Below, one piece after another: positions 11,854-23,277 of a stretch of 64,000 bases of DNA. This DNA comes from Phyto melanocephala (taxonomy: Eukaryota; Arthropoda; Insecta; Diptera; Rhinophoridae). The position numbers and the translations under genes were made by a program. Numbering within the stretch: position 1 is the first letter of the stretch; every line of letters begins with the position of its first letter. The stretch spans positions 70,832,465-70,896,464 of the forward strand of contig OW799236.1 in NCBI GenBank assembly GCA_941918925.1, in the 5' to 3' direction. The notes under the pieces are model-generated. The model was not told where the DNA came from. It did no database searches and worked only from the letters and a program-made list of their open reading frames with translations.

Positions 11854-13011
11854 TAGGGTTTGGGAACCGGGAATTCCCGCCCGGGAATTCCCGGGAATGA
11901 ACCTCTTAGTATTCCCGGAAAAATTTTGCTCTTATTCCCGGGAAAACGGGAAATAAAAAATATGTAGTATATTAGGAAATATATTTAATTTTATTTTTAA
12001 TTTCTTATCTGTTTTGGTAAATTTAGAGAATATTTGAATAAAAAGTAAGGTTTTCAATTTGTTAACGTTTTTTGTTTGTTAAGTATTTACAACTTTTCTC
12101 AAATACGAATATGTAAAAGAAAAACAAACATCGTCGGTCAAAAATATTTCACGCAAAAGTTAAGGACTTTGTGGAATTATTTTTAATAAGTGCTTATAAA
12201 TTTCAAGTGAATTAATTATATACATACATAATTAAATGTTTTCTTGTATAAAAATGTTTTTTATAACAACCGTAAAACCAGCAGTAATTTCCGTGGTTCA
12301 TTTTTATAAATATAATCGTATGTACAAATTGTTTTTAAAAGTGGTCACAGAATTTGTAGGTATAATTTTTTTTATTTATGATTGAATTTTTCTAGTAATA
12401 CTTCTTTTGAAAATTCACTTTGTTTAGAACCAAAATGTCTGAAGTTTGGAGCTATTTTCAAAAAGTAGACAACTCACAACGCACAATGTAATATTTTCCC
12501 GAAAAGGTTAATATTCAAGGGCGGTCTCATATGGTTCACAAAATAAAACAAAATAAAAAAAATAATTAATTTTTAGACACCCAACATTACCAGAAATTGT
12601 TTCAAAATTAGCAGCAGTCAATGGAATATCTACACTGTTAAAAATACGATGATGAAAACAATATCGAGTCAAATTTGCGACAATTTGAGGTTTGCTCTTG
12701 TATTAGACGAGTGGAGTAGTGTTGCCCAAAAAAGATATTTAAATATCTGTTTACATGGCAAAATTTATTTTTATAATTTGGGTTAAGTTTATATTGCCGG
12801 AAGATGTAATGCTGACATAATAAGGACTCTAATGGAAAATAAACTACTACTAAAACAATGAATTACTAACCAAATCGTGATTTTAAAGTTAACAAATATT
12901 ATTTATTTTAAAAGAAATATTATTTTCGGGAATCCCGGGAATTCCCGGGAAGACGATTTTTTAATTCCCGTTTCCCGGGAAAATAAAAAGTCCGGGAAAT
13001 CCCAAACCCTA
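11854..13011 (+). mobile_element. Internally deleted hAT transposon inside LINE
   Basis: The termini TAGGGTTTGGGA and TCCCAAACCCTA are inverted, and the 8 bp GTGACAAG is repeated exactly at 11846-11853 and 13012-13019. Between them lies a broken hAT transposase on the plus strand. A BED zinc-finger-like start is seen near 12434 (SEVWSYFQKVD). A segment near 12690-12780 reads FALVLDEWSS and RYLNICLHG, followed by RCNADIIRTLMENKL. At least one stop and a large 3' deletion are present. CCCGGGAATTCCC-type palindromes fill both ends. Confidence 0.88.
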
Positions 13012-13019
13012 GTGACAAG

Positions 13020-13270
13020 GCTCTAACCATTTCATAAGTGACTCCGTCCTCGCCTCCCGCGGACGGTTTTTTCTTATTTGCCAAAATTTTACTAAATTCT
13101 TCAACTGTGAAAATAAAATCACCACTGTTTCCAGCCTGATTTTCCAAGGGAAAATTTCCAGGCGTACAAGTCATATTATTAGGTACCTGGTCCTTAAGGA
13201 AATGTAGATATTGTAAATTATTTTGATCATTCCACAAGGAGCGGTCAGAGTATCTGGACTTACCCCCCAT
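13020..13270 (-). pseudogene. LINE ORF2 segment between endonuclease and RT
   Basis: On the minus strand this reads the linker and RT entry, including KKKPSAGGEDGVTYEMV, typical of the start of LINE reverse transcriptases. The frame runs into the hAT element, which supplies foreign residues after about 13011. The frame resumes on the far side of the hAT near 11845 (SPLAQRALLTALSDAF). Confidence 0.8.
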
Positions 13271-13383
13271 GTTCCTGACAAACCTCCAGGCATCCCTGGT
13301 ATTTGGATGTTGATTTAATATTTGTATTGACTGTTCAAAGCTTTCTTTCTTAGCTTTCTTGACAGCATTTTTCCACTCACTTT

Positions 13384-14304
13384 TTAAAGTACAGCTTCTT
13401 GACAGTTTTCAGGTGTTGGATATCTATTACACTTTTTAAAAGCTGCGCAAAGACATCTAAAAATTTTCGTAAGATTTGAATGCCACCAGGCCTTTGGTGT
13501 TTTTCCTTTTTTGACTTTGTACATGGCGGAACGAATTTCATTGTTAATAGAAGTTTGGATGACATTTATATTAGTATCCAATTGAATATTGCCTAGGGAC
13601 TTGAGGAGTTTGTTCTTGGCAAGAAACTGAGAATTTTTAATTGATATAGCGTTTAGAGTGATTGATATCGGAAAGTGATGGCTGCCGCCCAAGAAGAAAG
13701 GAAATGTTTCCCAATTGACACAACCATTAAAGTTTGAGAGGGTGTAATCCAAGACCGAACCTTGAGATCTTAAGTTGCTTTTGAATGTGATAGAAAAATC
13801 ATTTAGGCATTGTAAAGAGGACAAGTCGATAATCTCCAGCAGTTTCAATCCCCTGGTCGAATCAACAGAATCACCATAATGACATGATCTGGCGTTAAAA
13901 TCACCACAAAGAAAAACGTTGTCGTAGTTCTCAAGAAATGTAACGAGTTTCAAAATTTCATCAGCAAAAACAGCAAGTGGTATTTGGGGTTCAAAGTATA
14001 CTGAGCAGATGACAACATTTACCGAAAGGTTCAAAGTCTGAGCTATAATTATGTCAAAATTGGTCGTGTGATTAATTCTCTTAAAACGGATGGATTGTCT
14101 AAGAGCAATTGCAACACCCCCATATCCATCCGATCTAGTTTTCTTAATGATTTTGTAGTTTAGCAGTTTAGTATTTCTATGTTGTTCGGAGTGTGAAAAG
14201 ATTTCGCTTAAAATAATAATATCAAAGTCTTTGGTGTTTATGAAAAATTCTATAGAGTTCAAATTGGTTTTAAGGGATTGACAATTATATTGCAAAAGTT
14301 TCAT
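13384..14304 (-). pseudogene. LINE ORF2 endonuclease domain
   Basis: The ATG at 14304 opens an exonuclease-endonuclease-phosphatase fold: QYNCQSLK near residue 5, LSEIF near 33, GYGGVAIALR near 60, CGDFNARSCHYGD near 137, SVLDYTLS near 185 and GGSHHFPI near 207. These match the metal-binding and catalytic blocks of LINE endonucleases that nick target DNA. The frame stops at 13384 before joining the RT region, so a frameshift separates it from 13270. Confidence 0.88.
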
Positions 14305-15026
14305 TGTATTCAGTATCCATTATGGCATTTCTAATTGTATAATGATCTATGTCTGTGTAAATCTTGTTCAATCTGTCACCGAAGTGAGCTACAGCATTTA
14401 TGCCGTGTATATTGTTTTCCTTATTAAAATAGTCCTTCATGAATTTAATAAATCCATTCATAGTCCTCTCAAGTTCAGAGATTTTATGATTATTCGGTTT
14501 CTCAAGAACATTACCGGCAAAATCGTCCTCCCAGGAGAAGTCCCTAGGATTATATGGCTTGCTAGTCTTTCTATTACCTGTATTTTTTTTTACAACATTG
14601 CTGTAAGCTCTGGGGGTTAATACTTGATTTATTTCACTATCTCTATTTTTAATTCTCGCAACCTGATTTCCACCAGTTATTGCCGGAAATGATTCCTCGT
14701 AGTCCTCTAGCATGGAGAATCTATTCTGGCTATTCATGTTGTACGTTTCAATTACTTCCTTTCTTTATAGTCATGATTTTCTTGGTATTTATCTCCCTTT
14801 CCCAAACTCTACACCTGCCCCTTTGGCGAGCATTGTGATCATTGCCATTGCATAAAATGCATTTAAGTACGCCACACCCAGGATTACAACCCCCAGGTCT
14901 ACCACATTCTAGACATATTTTGCCTGAACGACAGCCTCTCTCAGTATGGCCTAAACGTCCACAGTTCCTACACAATCTAACAGAAGGGTAGTAGTGATCA
15001 ACTTTGATAGTCGTATAATTAATAAT
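14285..15026 (-). pseudogene. LINE ORF1 (gag) remnant with zinc knuckles
   Basis: The segment at 14748-15026 carries a CX2CX4HX4C knuckle (CRNCGRLGHTERGC) and two further Cys/His clusters, as in nucleic-acid-binding gag proteins of non-LTR elements. The following 150 codons (14737-14285) continue in another frame, so a frameshift lies between 14748 and 14790. The N-terminal half is missing. The copy is therefore not functional. Confidence 0.8.
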
Positions 15027-15303
15027 AAAGATGTATGTTAAAAATATTTATTTTTATTCTTCGTACTCTAGATTTTTTTCTGAAATTTAAACTGTTATAA
15101 TAAATTGAAATTATGATTTCAGTTTTTAACGTGGCAATAATTATAATTTTATATCAAGTATGGCCATTTGCACCAGTATGTCATATATGTAAATAAATTT
15201 TAACTGTATGGCAGTATTGAAAATATTGTTTTTATTAATTTTCGCATGTGTTAAAGGCTTGACATTTCTTTAATTGGTAAATAACTTAAAAAATTATAGA
15301 AAT
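15027..15303. other. Rrp40: Rrp40 upstream region
   Basis: This is the only transposon-free sequence before Rrp40. It is AT-rich and must hold the promoter if the LINE does not. I see no clear TATA box at a suitable distance. Confidence 0.4.
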
Positions 15304-15993
15304 ATGCATGAAATTGTAATGCCTGGTGATCGCATAATAGCCGCTGAAGAAATGGCTAAAACAAAAAAAGTTATTTTGGGACCCGGCCTACGAAGACAAG
15401 ATGAACAAGTGGTGGCATGTAAAGCTGGAACCCTACAGCATAAAGAACCTAACACATATTGGATAGAAAGTCATCAGAGACGATATGTACCAGTACGAGG
15501 CGAAGCTGTCATTGGCGTTGTAACGGCCAAAGCAGGAGACATTTTTCGTGTCGATATAGGTGGCTGTGAACAGGCCTCTCTTTCTTACTTGGCCTTTGAA
15601 CAGGCCACAAAGAAAAATAGACCAGATGTGAACGCGGGCGATTTAGTATATGCCCGTCTTATAGTGGCTAGTAAAGATTTCGAGCCAGAATTGGTATGTG
15701 TCAATTCGGTGGGTAAAAAGGGAAAACTAGGAGTGCTATCAGAGGGATTTGTTTTCAATTGCAGTCTAAATTTGACACGTATGATCCTTAGAGAAGATTG
15801 TCCTCTTTTGGCGGCATTAACGAAGGAAATGCCATTTGAAATTGCTGTAGGTCTGAATGGACGCATTTGGATTAAGGCAAAAACTATTAAGGAGACCATA
15901 GCTGTAGGTAATGCCATTTTGGCGGCTGAACATGCATCCAATGAGCAGATAGGAAAAATATGTGAAAATATAGGAAATATATTGTTTACTTGA
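15304..15993 (+). CDS. Rrp40: Exosome complex component RRP40 (EXOSC3)
   Basis: The 229-residue single-exon protein is a cap subunit of the nuclear and cytoplasmic RNA exosome, which degrades and trims RNA such as rRNA precursors. It has no catalytic activity of its own and helps thread RNA into the barrel. Visible landmarks: MPGD near the start, GPGLRR (26-31), an S1 RNA-binding domain about 65-133 (GVVTAKAGDIFRVDIG), and a KH domain with GLNGRIW (183-189), the Rrp40-type GxNG motif. I chose the ATG at 15304; an in-frame TTG at 15274 would add ten unconserved residues. Length fits the ~230-residue insect family. Transposons crowd both sides. Confidence 0.97.
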   Translation: MHEIVMPGDRIIAAEEMAKTKKVILGPGLRRQDEQVVACKAGTLQHKEPNTYWIESHQRRYVPVRGEAVIGVVTAKAGDIFRVDIGGCEQASLSYLAFEQATKKNRPDVNAGDLVYARLIVASKDFEPELVCVNSVGKKGKLGVLSEGFVFNCSLNLTRMILREDCPLLAALTKEMPFEIAVGLNGRIWIKAKTIKETIAVGNAILAAEHASNEQIGKICENIGNILFT

Positions 15994-16131
15994 TTTGATA
16001 AAACTGAAAAAGGGTATGTTTTTTATTTAAAGTAGTTGAGAATCAGTTTAGTGTTTTATTAGAAACTTTTATATCGGCCTAAATAACTATAAATTGATAT
16101 CGCCTTCCTTTTTATACATAACTAGCATTTA

Positions 16132-18026
16132 ACCCGCTACTTCGATAGCGCAGTTCTTACTATTTATTGAAAACTCAAGTTCTATTTATAATTATTAAAT
16201 ATTTTTGGTTAAATTTATATAAATTTCTATCTCTGATTCAATTTACTTTGAAAAATAAAAAGTAGAGTAAGGATATATCAGGCATATATTTCCTAACTAA
16301 AAGCAAGATCAATGCTACTGGGTTTCAAAAAATAAGTTTCATAATTTCCAAAAATGACCCTAAAAATAATAAAAGTAACATTTTTTTTCTTCACTAAATC
16401 TTCCACTTGGTTTATTATTACCTACATTCAGAGTTCTATGTATACATATTATAAAAAATGAAAAAAAGTAATTTTGGTCGTCCATAATATTATTGTTTAC
16501 AAACGTAAAAATACAAAAAGTACAACAAAAATGCTAAAAGGATGTTTTTGTTTCTCCAATATCATTTTAATTCTCAACTTGAATCAATAATCCTTTATTT
16601 CACAATTTTAGCTTTATAAACGTAGAAAATACAAAAAGTCCCATTAAAATTCAGAAAAGTACCTTCTTGTTTGCCCATAACATTTTCTGTCTTACCTTGT
16701 ATCAATACTCACTAATTTCGAAATTCTAGCTTCGCGAACGTTGAAAATACAAAAAGTACCATACAAATTCAGAAAAGTACCTTTTTGGTCGCCCATAACA
16801 TTTTAAGTTTCACCTAGAATCAAAAGTCCTTGATTGTACAATCCTACCTTCAAAAACGTAGAAAATACAAAAAGTACCATAAAAATTCAAAAAAGTACCT
16901 TTTTGGTCGCCCATAACATTTTCAGTCTCACCTGGAATCAAAAGTCCTTGATTGTACAATCCTATCTTCAAAAACATAGAAAATACAAAAAGTACCATAA
17001 AAAATCAAAAAAGTACCTTTTTGGCCGACCATGACATTTTTAGTCTTATATTGTATCAATAGTCCTTTATTTTACAATTCTACCTTTATAAACGTAGAAA
17101 ATACAAAAGTACCATAGAAATGCGACAAAATACATTTTTGATTCAAGTTCCAAATTCCAAGTTTATAATGTTCAAATATCTAGGTAACAAAATATTTTAA
17201 TACACATGATTTAAAGTCAGTAAATCTACTCTTTTTTGTAAAAAAGTAATTATGTTCTAAAAAGTACCAAACTCTTTTTCCCGATTTTTCCCCTTTCTAC
17301 CCTGTTATGAATGTGTTTCCATTTTTACTAAATTACATAATTTTTTATGTCTGGTGAAATCCCAATTAAAATTTTTGTGAAAATTGCAGTCTAATTAGGA
17401 ATTACATACATTTTACGGAATTTTCCCCTTTTTGGTACCTTTTTTGTCCTCAAAAAAGTTTCCAAAAATTTTACCTAAATAGTTGTCCATATTCTATTAG
17501 GAAATAATAATGATCAAATTTTGTCCTATTGAATAATATTAGAAAAGTTTATTTTAAAAAAAAGTAAAAAAAGGGACAATTTTTACCCCTTATACATGCG
17601 AATTTGAAAAAAGTGTCGAATTCCTATTAATATTTTTTCGCGGATTACTTAAAACAGTTTAAATTTTTTTCCTAGCTTTATGCGTTTGAAAGTTACATGG
17701 GGCACCTAAAAAGTACCAAATTACAGTTTTTACCCGTTTTTTACCCTTAGGGGATGAAAATTAAAAAAAAGGCCAGACACCTTTCAGCTTATTTTTTGTG
17801 CAAATTACAATACTTTTTCAATTTAATTGGTATCATTTTTAGTTTAGCAGATATAACCGATTTTACCCCCTTAAAGTTCGAATTTTCAAAAATCCCTTCT
17901 TAGTGGAGCTTTACATCGAAAGAGAAACTGATTGTCCAAATTTCATGTCTCTAGCTCTTTGCGTTTGGGCTGTGCGATGATGAATCAGTCAGTCAGCCAC
18001 GTTACTCTTTTATATACATATATAGA
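16132..18026 (-). mobile_element. Non-autonomous Helitron, family 1, copy 2
   Basis: Same family as 7166-10728 in reverse orientation. The 3' end CTAG is at 16132-16135, preceded by the hairpin CGCTA/TAGCG. The 5' TC end is at 18026. Flanks are again A/T with no target duplication. The non-repetitive parts align along their length with copy 1. Only about four or five units of the 118 bp minisatellite remain (roughly 16480-17110), so this copy is 1.9 kb rather than 3.6 kb. Open frames at 16810-17034 are repeat translations. Confidence 0.9.
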
Positions 18027-18512
18027 TTTCCAAATATAATTATTTACTAACCTGTGCCCACGACTTCGACTGCGTAGTTATCGGCACGAAAGGAAGCCCG
18101 TTATGTAATAATTCAGGTTGTAATCTATCTATGTGGCAAATTTCGATAAATCCGTTTAGCAGTTTTTGCGGGATTAAGTAAAAACATCAAAACATACATA
18201 TATTTATTAGAGGAATAAGTTGTTTAGGAATTTAATGCAAACTTTTAATACAGAATATTCTATAGACGAGGTTGAATGATTTTATTTTTTTGTCAGTACG
18301 TGTAATTTTTAAACACTCAAAACAAACCCTTGAAAACCGAATAATTATATACAAAATATATATTTCCACGAATTTTATTGAATATCCTGTTAAGGGGTAG
18401 CCTATGTCACTATGTGTTAATCAAAGTTGTTGTCTATCCGTGTGTTAAGTTTTATTAAGTTCAGCGGTTTTTGCGTGATTGAGTAACAAACAGCATTCAC
18501 ATTTATTATAAA
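18027..18512. repeat. Unclassified dispersed repeat
   Basis: The segment has sentence-like blocks common in insect interspersed repeats (CGACTTCGACTGCGTAG near 18060-18076; AAATCCGTTTAGCAGTTTTT near 18148; GTTCAGCGGTTTTTGCGTGA near 18459). A related CTGCGACTCGGTCTTCGTAG block recurs near 22947. No coding is visible and the family was not recognised. Confidence 0.4.
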
Positions 18513-19075
18513 CTAGCCAAACCCGGCGCGCGTTGCTACGCCCCTTAATGAATCAAAATGCATTCTGAATTTTAATTGAATATAAAGTGCAAAAACCTTA
18601 AAATCATAATTTTTTTTTATGGGCGTGGCACTGCCCACTTTTCTAATCATGAAATTGTAAAGTCATAACAGCTCAATATGTGTGCAAAGTTTCAGAAGAA
18701 TCGGTCCAGTGCACGTACCTCAAAATTATAATTTTTTTTTATGGGCGTGGCCCTGCCCACTTTTCTAATCACAAAACTGTAAAGTCATAACAGCTCAATA
18801 TGTGTGCAAAGTTTCAGAAAAATCGGTCCAGTGAAAGTACCTCAAAATAATACCTTTTTTTATGGGCGTGGCCCTGCCCACTTTTCTAATCACAAAACTG
18901 TAAAGTCATAACAGCTCAATATGTGTGCAAAGTTTCAGAAAAATCGGTCCAGTGAAAGTACCTCAAAATAATACCTTTTTTTATGGGCGTGGCACTGCCC
19001 ACTTTTCGAATCACGAAATTGTAAAGTCATGACAGCTCGATATGTGTGCAAAGTTTCAGAAGAATCGGTCCATAA
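18513..19075 (-). mobile_element. Helitron family 2, 5'-truncated copy
   Basis: The 3' terminus lies at 18513 (CTAG on the minus strand), next to a GC-rich hairpin block (CCCGGCGCGCGTTGCTACGC). It is followed by four ~121 bp tandem units marked by ATGGGCGTGGC at 18619, 18741, 18862 and 18983. The TC 5' end is absent; similarity fades near 19075. A fuller copy is at 43166-44042. Confidence 0.75.
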
Positions 19076-19612
19076 CATAAGTATACATATCCAGATTATC
19101 GAAAATCTTATTTTGCATAAAAATTTATAATAACTGTATGGAATTTGTACAAATTTTTAAAAGTTTTCTATATAGAAACTATACAAAAATCTTTTTTTAT
19201 AGGTATACATACAGTGGCCGACAAAAGTCTACGTACGACCACAATTTTTGACATTTTAGAAGTCTTAAAACGTTAAATAAAAAACTAATGATGCAGTTTT
19301 GTTCCAAATTCAATTTTATTAATATAAGCAAAAAAAATATATTTTCCAACATTAACTTAAAACATTATCCAAGAAAAACAATTAAAATACGTTGACAAAA
19401 GTCTACATACAATATTCAAGATAACATAAAAACTTATTTCAAGTTATAAAAACTACCACTAATTTTTAAAATTAATACTTAGTTGGGCCACCATGGGCAT
19501 CTATGACTGCCTGTAACCTTCTTGGCATCGAATTAACTAAATTTTCTAACTCTGTAGATGAAATATTTTGCCATTCTTCTTGAAGCTTCAGTCTAAGCAT
19601 TGGGCACTAATA

Positions 19613-21348
19613 CACCCCAATTCTAAATAACAATTCCCTGGGAATTGTTTCCCTATTCCCTGTTCCCCTATTCTAAATAATTTCTCCCGGGGAAATTTGT
19701 TCCCTTTCCCTTTTCCCTTATTCTAAATTGGGAAATTGTTCTCTGGGAAAAAAATTGGTATTACGAAAGGTAATTAAAGGGAGAATGTAATAACAATTTT
19801 TGGGAAAAAATCCGCCAACAAATTCAAAGGGAGTTGTGACAAAAATGTAAGTATTTAATATTTTTTTATAAAAATTGTGAAATTTTGTAATTTATTGTTA
19901 CTTTTAGGATAAAAACAACAAACAGGAAGCAGAATAATGAATTGTTTTTTAGTTTTAAAATAATTTTTATATATCTTTTTTTTTAATTTTTGAAGTTTTT
20001 AAATTTTTTTAATAAAATGTTATATTTATTTTAAAAAATGTATATACTACATACATAAATAAGAAATGGCTTTATTACAGAAATTCATTAGAGATTATTC
20101 GCAATATTTTTTCTAATATTTTTCTATTATATTTTCTAATATTTTGGGCAATGGATAAATATTGTGGTGAGTCTAAGGATACCACATCATTATCATCATT
20201 TCTACATCGTTTACTTAAGCATTGCATTTAAAATGAATGCAGATATTATGCAACGCACAGCAAAATTTTGTTGTTTTAGCAGCCTTTTTGGAGCGTAGTG
20301 CAGCTGTCTAGCACCAAGAATGCACCTCCATCTATTTTTTAAAACACCATTAATGCATTCAGCCACATTTCAACACTTGGAGTGAATTTTATTTCAACAG
20401 ACTCATCCTGTGGGCATCTATAAGCCTCCTAGAAAAAATGCATGTTTAATTTATGAATTGTCTGTTATCATTCAAAAAACTTTACCGAGAAGCCAACAAT
20501 TGATGCCACCTCTAAGGTATTCTTGCTCCTGGTGAGCACGCAATTCGCCAGAATTCCAAATAAATGAATCGTGACACGCTCCGGGATGTGAGGCATCAAC
20601 GTACTGAATCCTCAGCTCATGATCACATACCTTTAATTTTTTGAGTTCCGTCAACACATCAAATAACGTTTGGAATGCCATACTTCATATAAAGAGCTAA
20701 CGCAACTTTCCGTTTTTGCACTTGAGTTCTGCAGAAAGTTATCTACATTGGGCGTAAATGTTCCTTATATATTAATAACTTCTGCCAGAACTTTGCTAAC
20801 ACTACACTGAGCCACAGACACACCGTAATCTTTACCAATACCCGTTTGGTACAAACCTTCAAGCAAAGAAGCAGAAAGTCGCACTTAATTTCACGATTGG
20901 AGAAATTGCAAAGGACTTACGTTTGGGCTGAATACTTTAACACGTCCAACAGATTCTAACCTTCCAAAAGTAAAATTTACAAAGTGTGCGGCAACTCAAG
21001 TGGGTTGCTTGCGTCACTTAGCATTTTCCTTTCTACCCTTTGCTTATTCTTATGCTTCAGAGTTTTCTGCTTCAGCTATTATTATTATCAACGCTACACT
21101 AAACATTTTTGTTCACTTGTAACAATTTTTTTTTTATTATTTACGAATATTCACTTTTTACGCTAAAAATTATTAGCAAATATTTTGTCAAAACAAAACA
21201 GCAAAAGCAAACAGCTGACTTCGAAAATGTAAAATTCTCTCTCCCTTGTTATTCCCTTCCCCGACTGTTTAAAATAGGGAAATTTTATTCGCGGGAAAAA
21301 TGTATTCCCGGGGAATTCATTTCCCTGGGAATATTTAGAATTGGGGTG
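19613..21348 (-). mobile_element. PIF/Harbinger element nested in Tc1
   Basis: Inverted termini CACCCCAATTCTAAATA are flanked by a 3 bp repeat ATA (19610-19612, 21349-21351), the target-duplication length of PIF/Harbinger. The ends are rich in TTCCC/GGGAA palindromes. The interior holds Harbinger transposase remnants on the minus strand. Confidence 0.88.
20200..20690 (-). pseudogene. Harbinger (HARBI1-like) transposase remnant
   Basis: The 20472-20681 frame reads YVDASHPGACHDSFIWNS followed by LRAHQEQEYLRGG, the central DDE block of HARBI1-like nucleases (VxAxxPGxxHDSxI). Downstream on the same strand, in other frames with stops, are NVAECINGVLKNRWRCILGA and LHYAPKRLLKQ, matching the conserved C-terminal region. 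Frameshifts and stops make it non-functional. These enzymes normally act with a Myb-like partner, which was not seen. Confidence 0.85.
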
Positions 21349-22567
21349 ATAATGTTATGATTTCGGATTTTTTGTTGTAGTATCTCCCACACGTGCTCAA
21401 TAACGTTCAAGTCCGGACTTTGTGGTGGTGTGTACAACTGTCGTGGAGCTTGGTACAGCAACCAATCTTTGACAATTAACGCCGTATGCTTCGGATCGTT
21501 GTCTTGTTGGAATATCCAACTTTCACCAAGACTTAAATTATCAACCAATTGTTTCGAATTTTGTTCTAGAATAGATTTATATTGATACCGATCCATATTA
21601 CCCTCAATAAAAACCAGGTTTCCTACTCCAGAAGCAGCCACAGCACCCCAAACCATTACACTACCTCCACCGTGTTTAACTATACTAACTAAGTTTTTAG
21701 GATCGAACGCTGTATTTATTTTTCGCCAAACTTTATCTCTCCCAAATATCTTCCAAATATGTTATATTTGGATTCGTCAGTGAATAAAACTCGTTTCCAG
21801 AAATCAAATCCCTTTTTAGTATGCTTTTTAGCAAACTCCAGACGAAGTTTACGATTTTTTCACTTAGGGGTTTTTTCTAGGAGTTCTGCTGTGGTAACCA
21901 TTATTATTTAAGGTTCTTTGTATGGTTCGTGGATGTACAATTATTTCTGATCTTCTGGCTAGCTCTTCGGCCAATTTCGAAGCATTCACCTTAGGCTGTT
22001 TTTCCACTTCTTTTAAAATAAAGCTAACGTCTCTTCGATTGAGTTTCTTTGGACGACCACTACGCAGCTTACTTTCAATACTACCAGTGCTTTTATAATT
22101 GCTAAATATTGTTTGAACAGTAGATTTACTTAAATTTAATAGCTTTGATATTTCACCAAATGATTTTTTTTTTCATTTCTGTACTTTACAACTAAATTTC
22201 TTACTTTAATTGAAATTTCTTTGCGAAAAGCCATTATTCCGTTATAATATTAACTAAATCACTACTTAAACGAATATAAATCAATCCTTTAACGCAATAA
22301 CAGAAGTAAAAAATAAATAACGGCACTTTTCTGTTAGTATTCAACAACAGCAGCAATCGCTTGTTTGTCGTATGTAGACTTTTGTCAACGTATTTTAATT
22401 GTTTTTCTTGGATAATGTTTTAAGTTAATGTTGGAAAATATATTTTTTTGTTTATATTAATAAAATTGAATTTGGAACAAAATTGCATTATTAGTTTTTT
22501 ATTTAACGTTTTTAGACTTCTAAAATGTCAAAAATTGTGGTCGTACGTAGACTTTTGTCGGCCACTG

Positions 22568-23212
22568 TATATTATTAAACTAGCTTATTATTATTTTTTT
22601 TTGGGGGTTCTAATAATGAAAAAAAATGGCTAGTTTTCAAACTAATTATGCCAGGGTATCCCACGATGGTTCAAATCGACCTATACCTTCATATAGGAAG
22701 TCAGGGCTGAACGCGAAAATTATTCTTCTTCTTAACAGTTTTGCATGTGGCCAATTGAGACTCCGGGCAACTGTATCTCGGTACAGTTAACCGACGCCAC
22801 GCAATTAACCAATGCGAGAGTGAGACGTAAAACTCTCGAAGCCGGATGAAAAGGACGGCCTGATTGCCCTTAAGAGATAATGGCAATGACGTGCGAGCTC
22901 TTGACCCGACCAGAGCTAAATCACGACTGTTAAACTAGTTTATGCCTGCGACTCGGTCTTCGTAGTTATGTTGATAAAATGTAGACTTACCTTCAAGGCG
23001 AATTCAATGTAAATTAGAACAAAAATTATTAAAAGCTGTAATGTCACCATTAAAAACGCTTACAACACTTTACAAAAAAGAGATTATTCACTTTCTGTTG
23101 CAGTGTAAAAAAATATTGCCACCTTTTAGAGCTTTTTATTTTGTTTATTTGTAATTGTGAGATTTTTTTTGTTGATTTTTCTTATCATTGTTGGTAAACT
23201 TGTATGTATATT
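22568..23212. other. Spacer upstream of SDR gene
   Basis: 22640-22925 is GC-richer than its surroundings and looks like part of an unrecognised dispersed repeat, with a CTGCGACTCGGTCTTCGTAG block after it. No coding is supported; the short minus-strand frame at 22701-22886 lacks family resemblance. Confidence 0.4.
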
Positions 23213-23222
23213 TTATATAAAA
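23213..23222 (+). promoter_or_regulatory. Candidate TATA box of SDR gene
   Basis: TATATAAAAG lies about 60 bases before the ATG at 23278. A start site about 30 bases downstream would fall in TACACAGTTT, an Inr-like sequence, giving a short 5' leader. Confidence 0.5.
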
Positions 23223-23277
23223 GTCCAAAATACACAGTTTATCTTATATTACATAGTTATAATTAAAGTAATATAGT

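Larger units (their letters stand above)
11143..15026 (-). mobile_element. Decayed LINE retrotransposon (I/LOA-like), interrupted
   Basis: Read on the minus strand the order is gag zinc knuckles, gag C-terminal part, apurinic-type endonuclease, then reverse transcriptase. The 5' end is truncated inside gag near 15026. The 3' end is cut near 11143 inside ORF2, where it abuts the X array. The hAT element at 11854-13011 splits the reverse transcriptase. Gag and ORF2 frames overlap by about 20 bases (14304/14285), a common LINE arrangement. The clade call is from domain order and general resemblance only. Confidence 0.85.
19472..22234 (-). pseudogene. Tc1-type DD34E transposase, broken
   Basis: The frame starts at the ATG at 22234 and ends with a TAA at 19474-19472. 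The N-terminal helix-turn-helix region is cut by a homopolymer frameshift in the T-run at 22163-22172 and by further lesions near 21860 and 21745. Catalytic landmarks survive: LFTDESKYN (first Asp, near 21780), QQDNDPKHTA (second Asp) and NVIEHVW (Glu), with 34 residues between the last two (21285-21656 frame). The Harbinger element interrupts the C-terminal region after ITPI. Such enzymes cut and paste at TA; this copy cannot be functional. Confidence 0.9.
19212..22567 (-). mobile_element. Tc1-type transposon with long inverted repeats, carrying Harbinger
   Basis: Near-identical ~200 bp inverted repeats start CAGTGGCCGACAAAAGTCTA at both ends and are flanked by TA (19210-19211, 22568-22569). 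Within each arm GACAAAAGTCTAC occurs twice, at the outer end and near its inner edge, the IR/DR arrangement of some Tc1-like elements. Removing the Harbinger insertion leaves about 1.6 kb, the usual Tc1 length. The minus-strand transposase is broken. Confidence 0.93.

Noticed and set aside
22626..22680. Possible tRNA-derived SINE head (TGGCTAG ... GGTTCAAATC)
   Set aside because: Spacing is about 40 bases but the A box is poor and no SINE body or tail follows.
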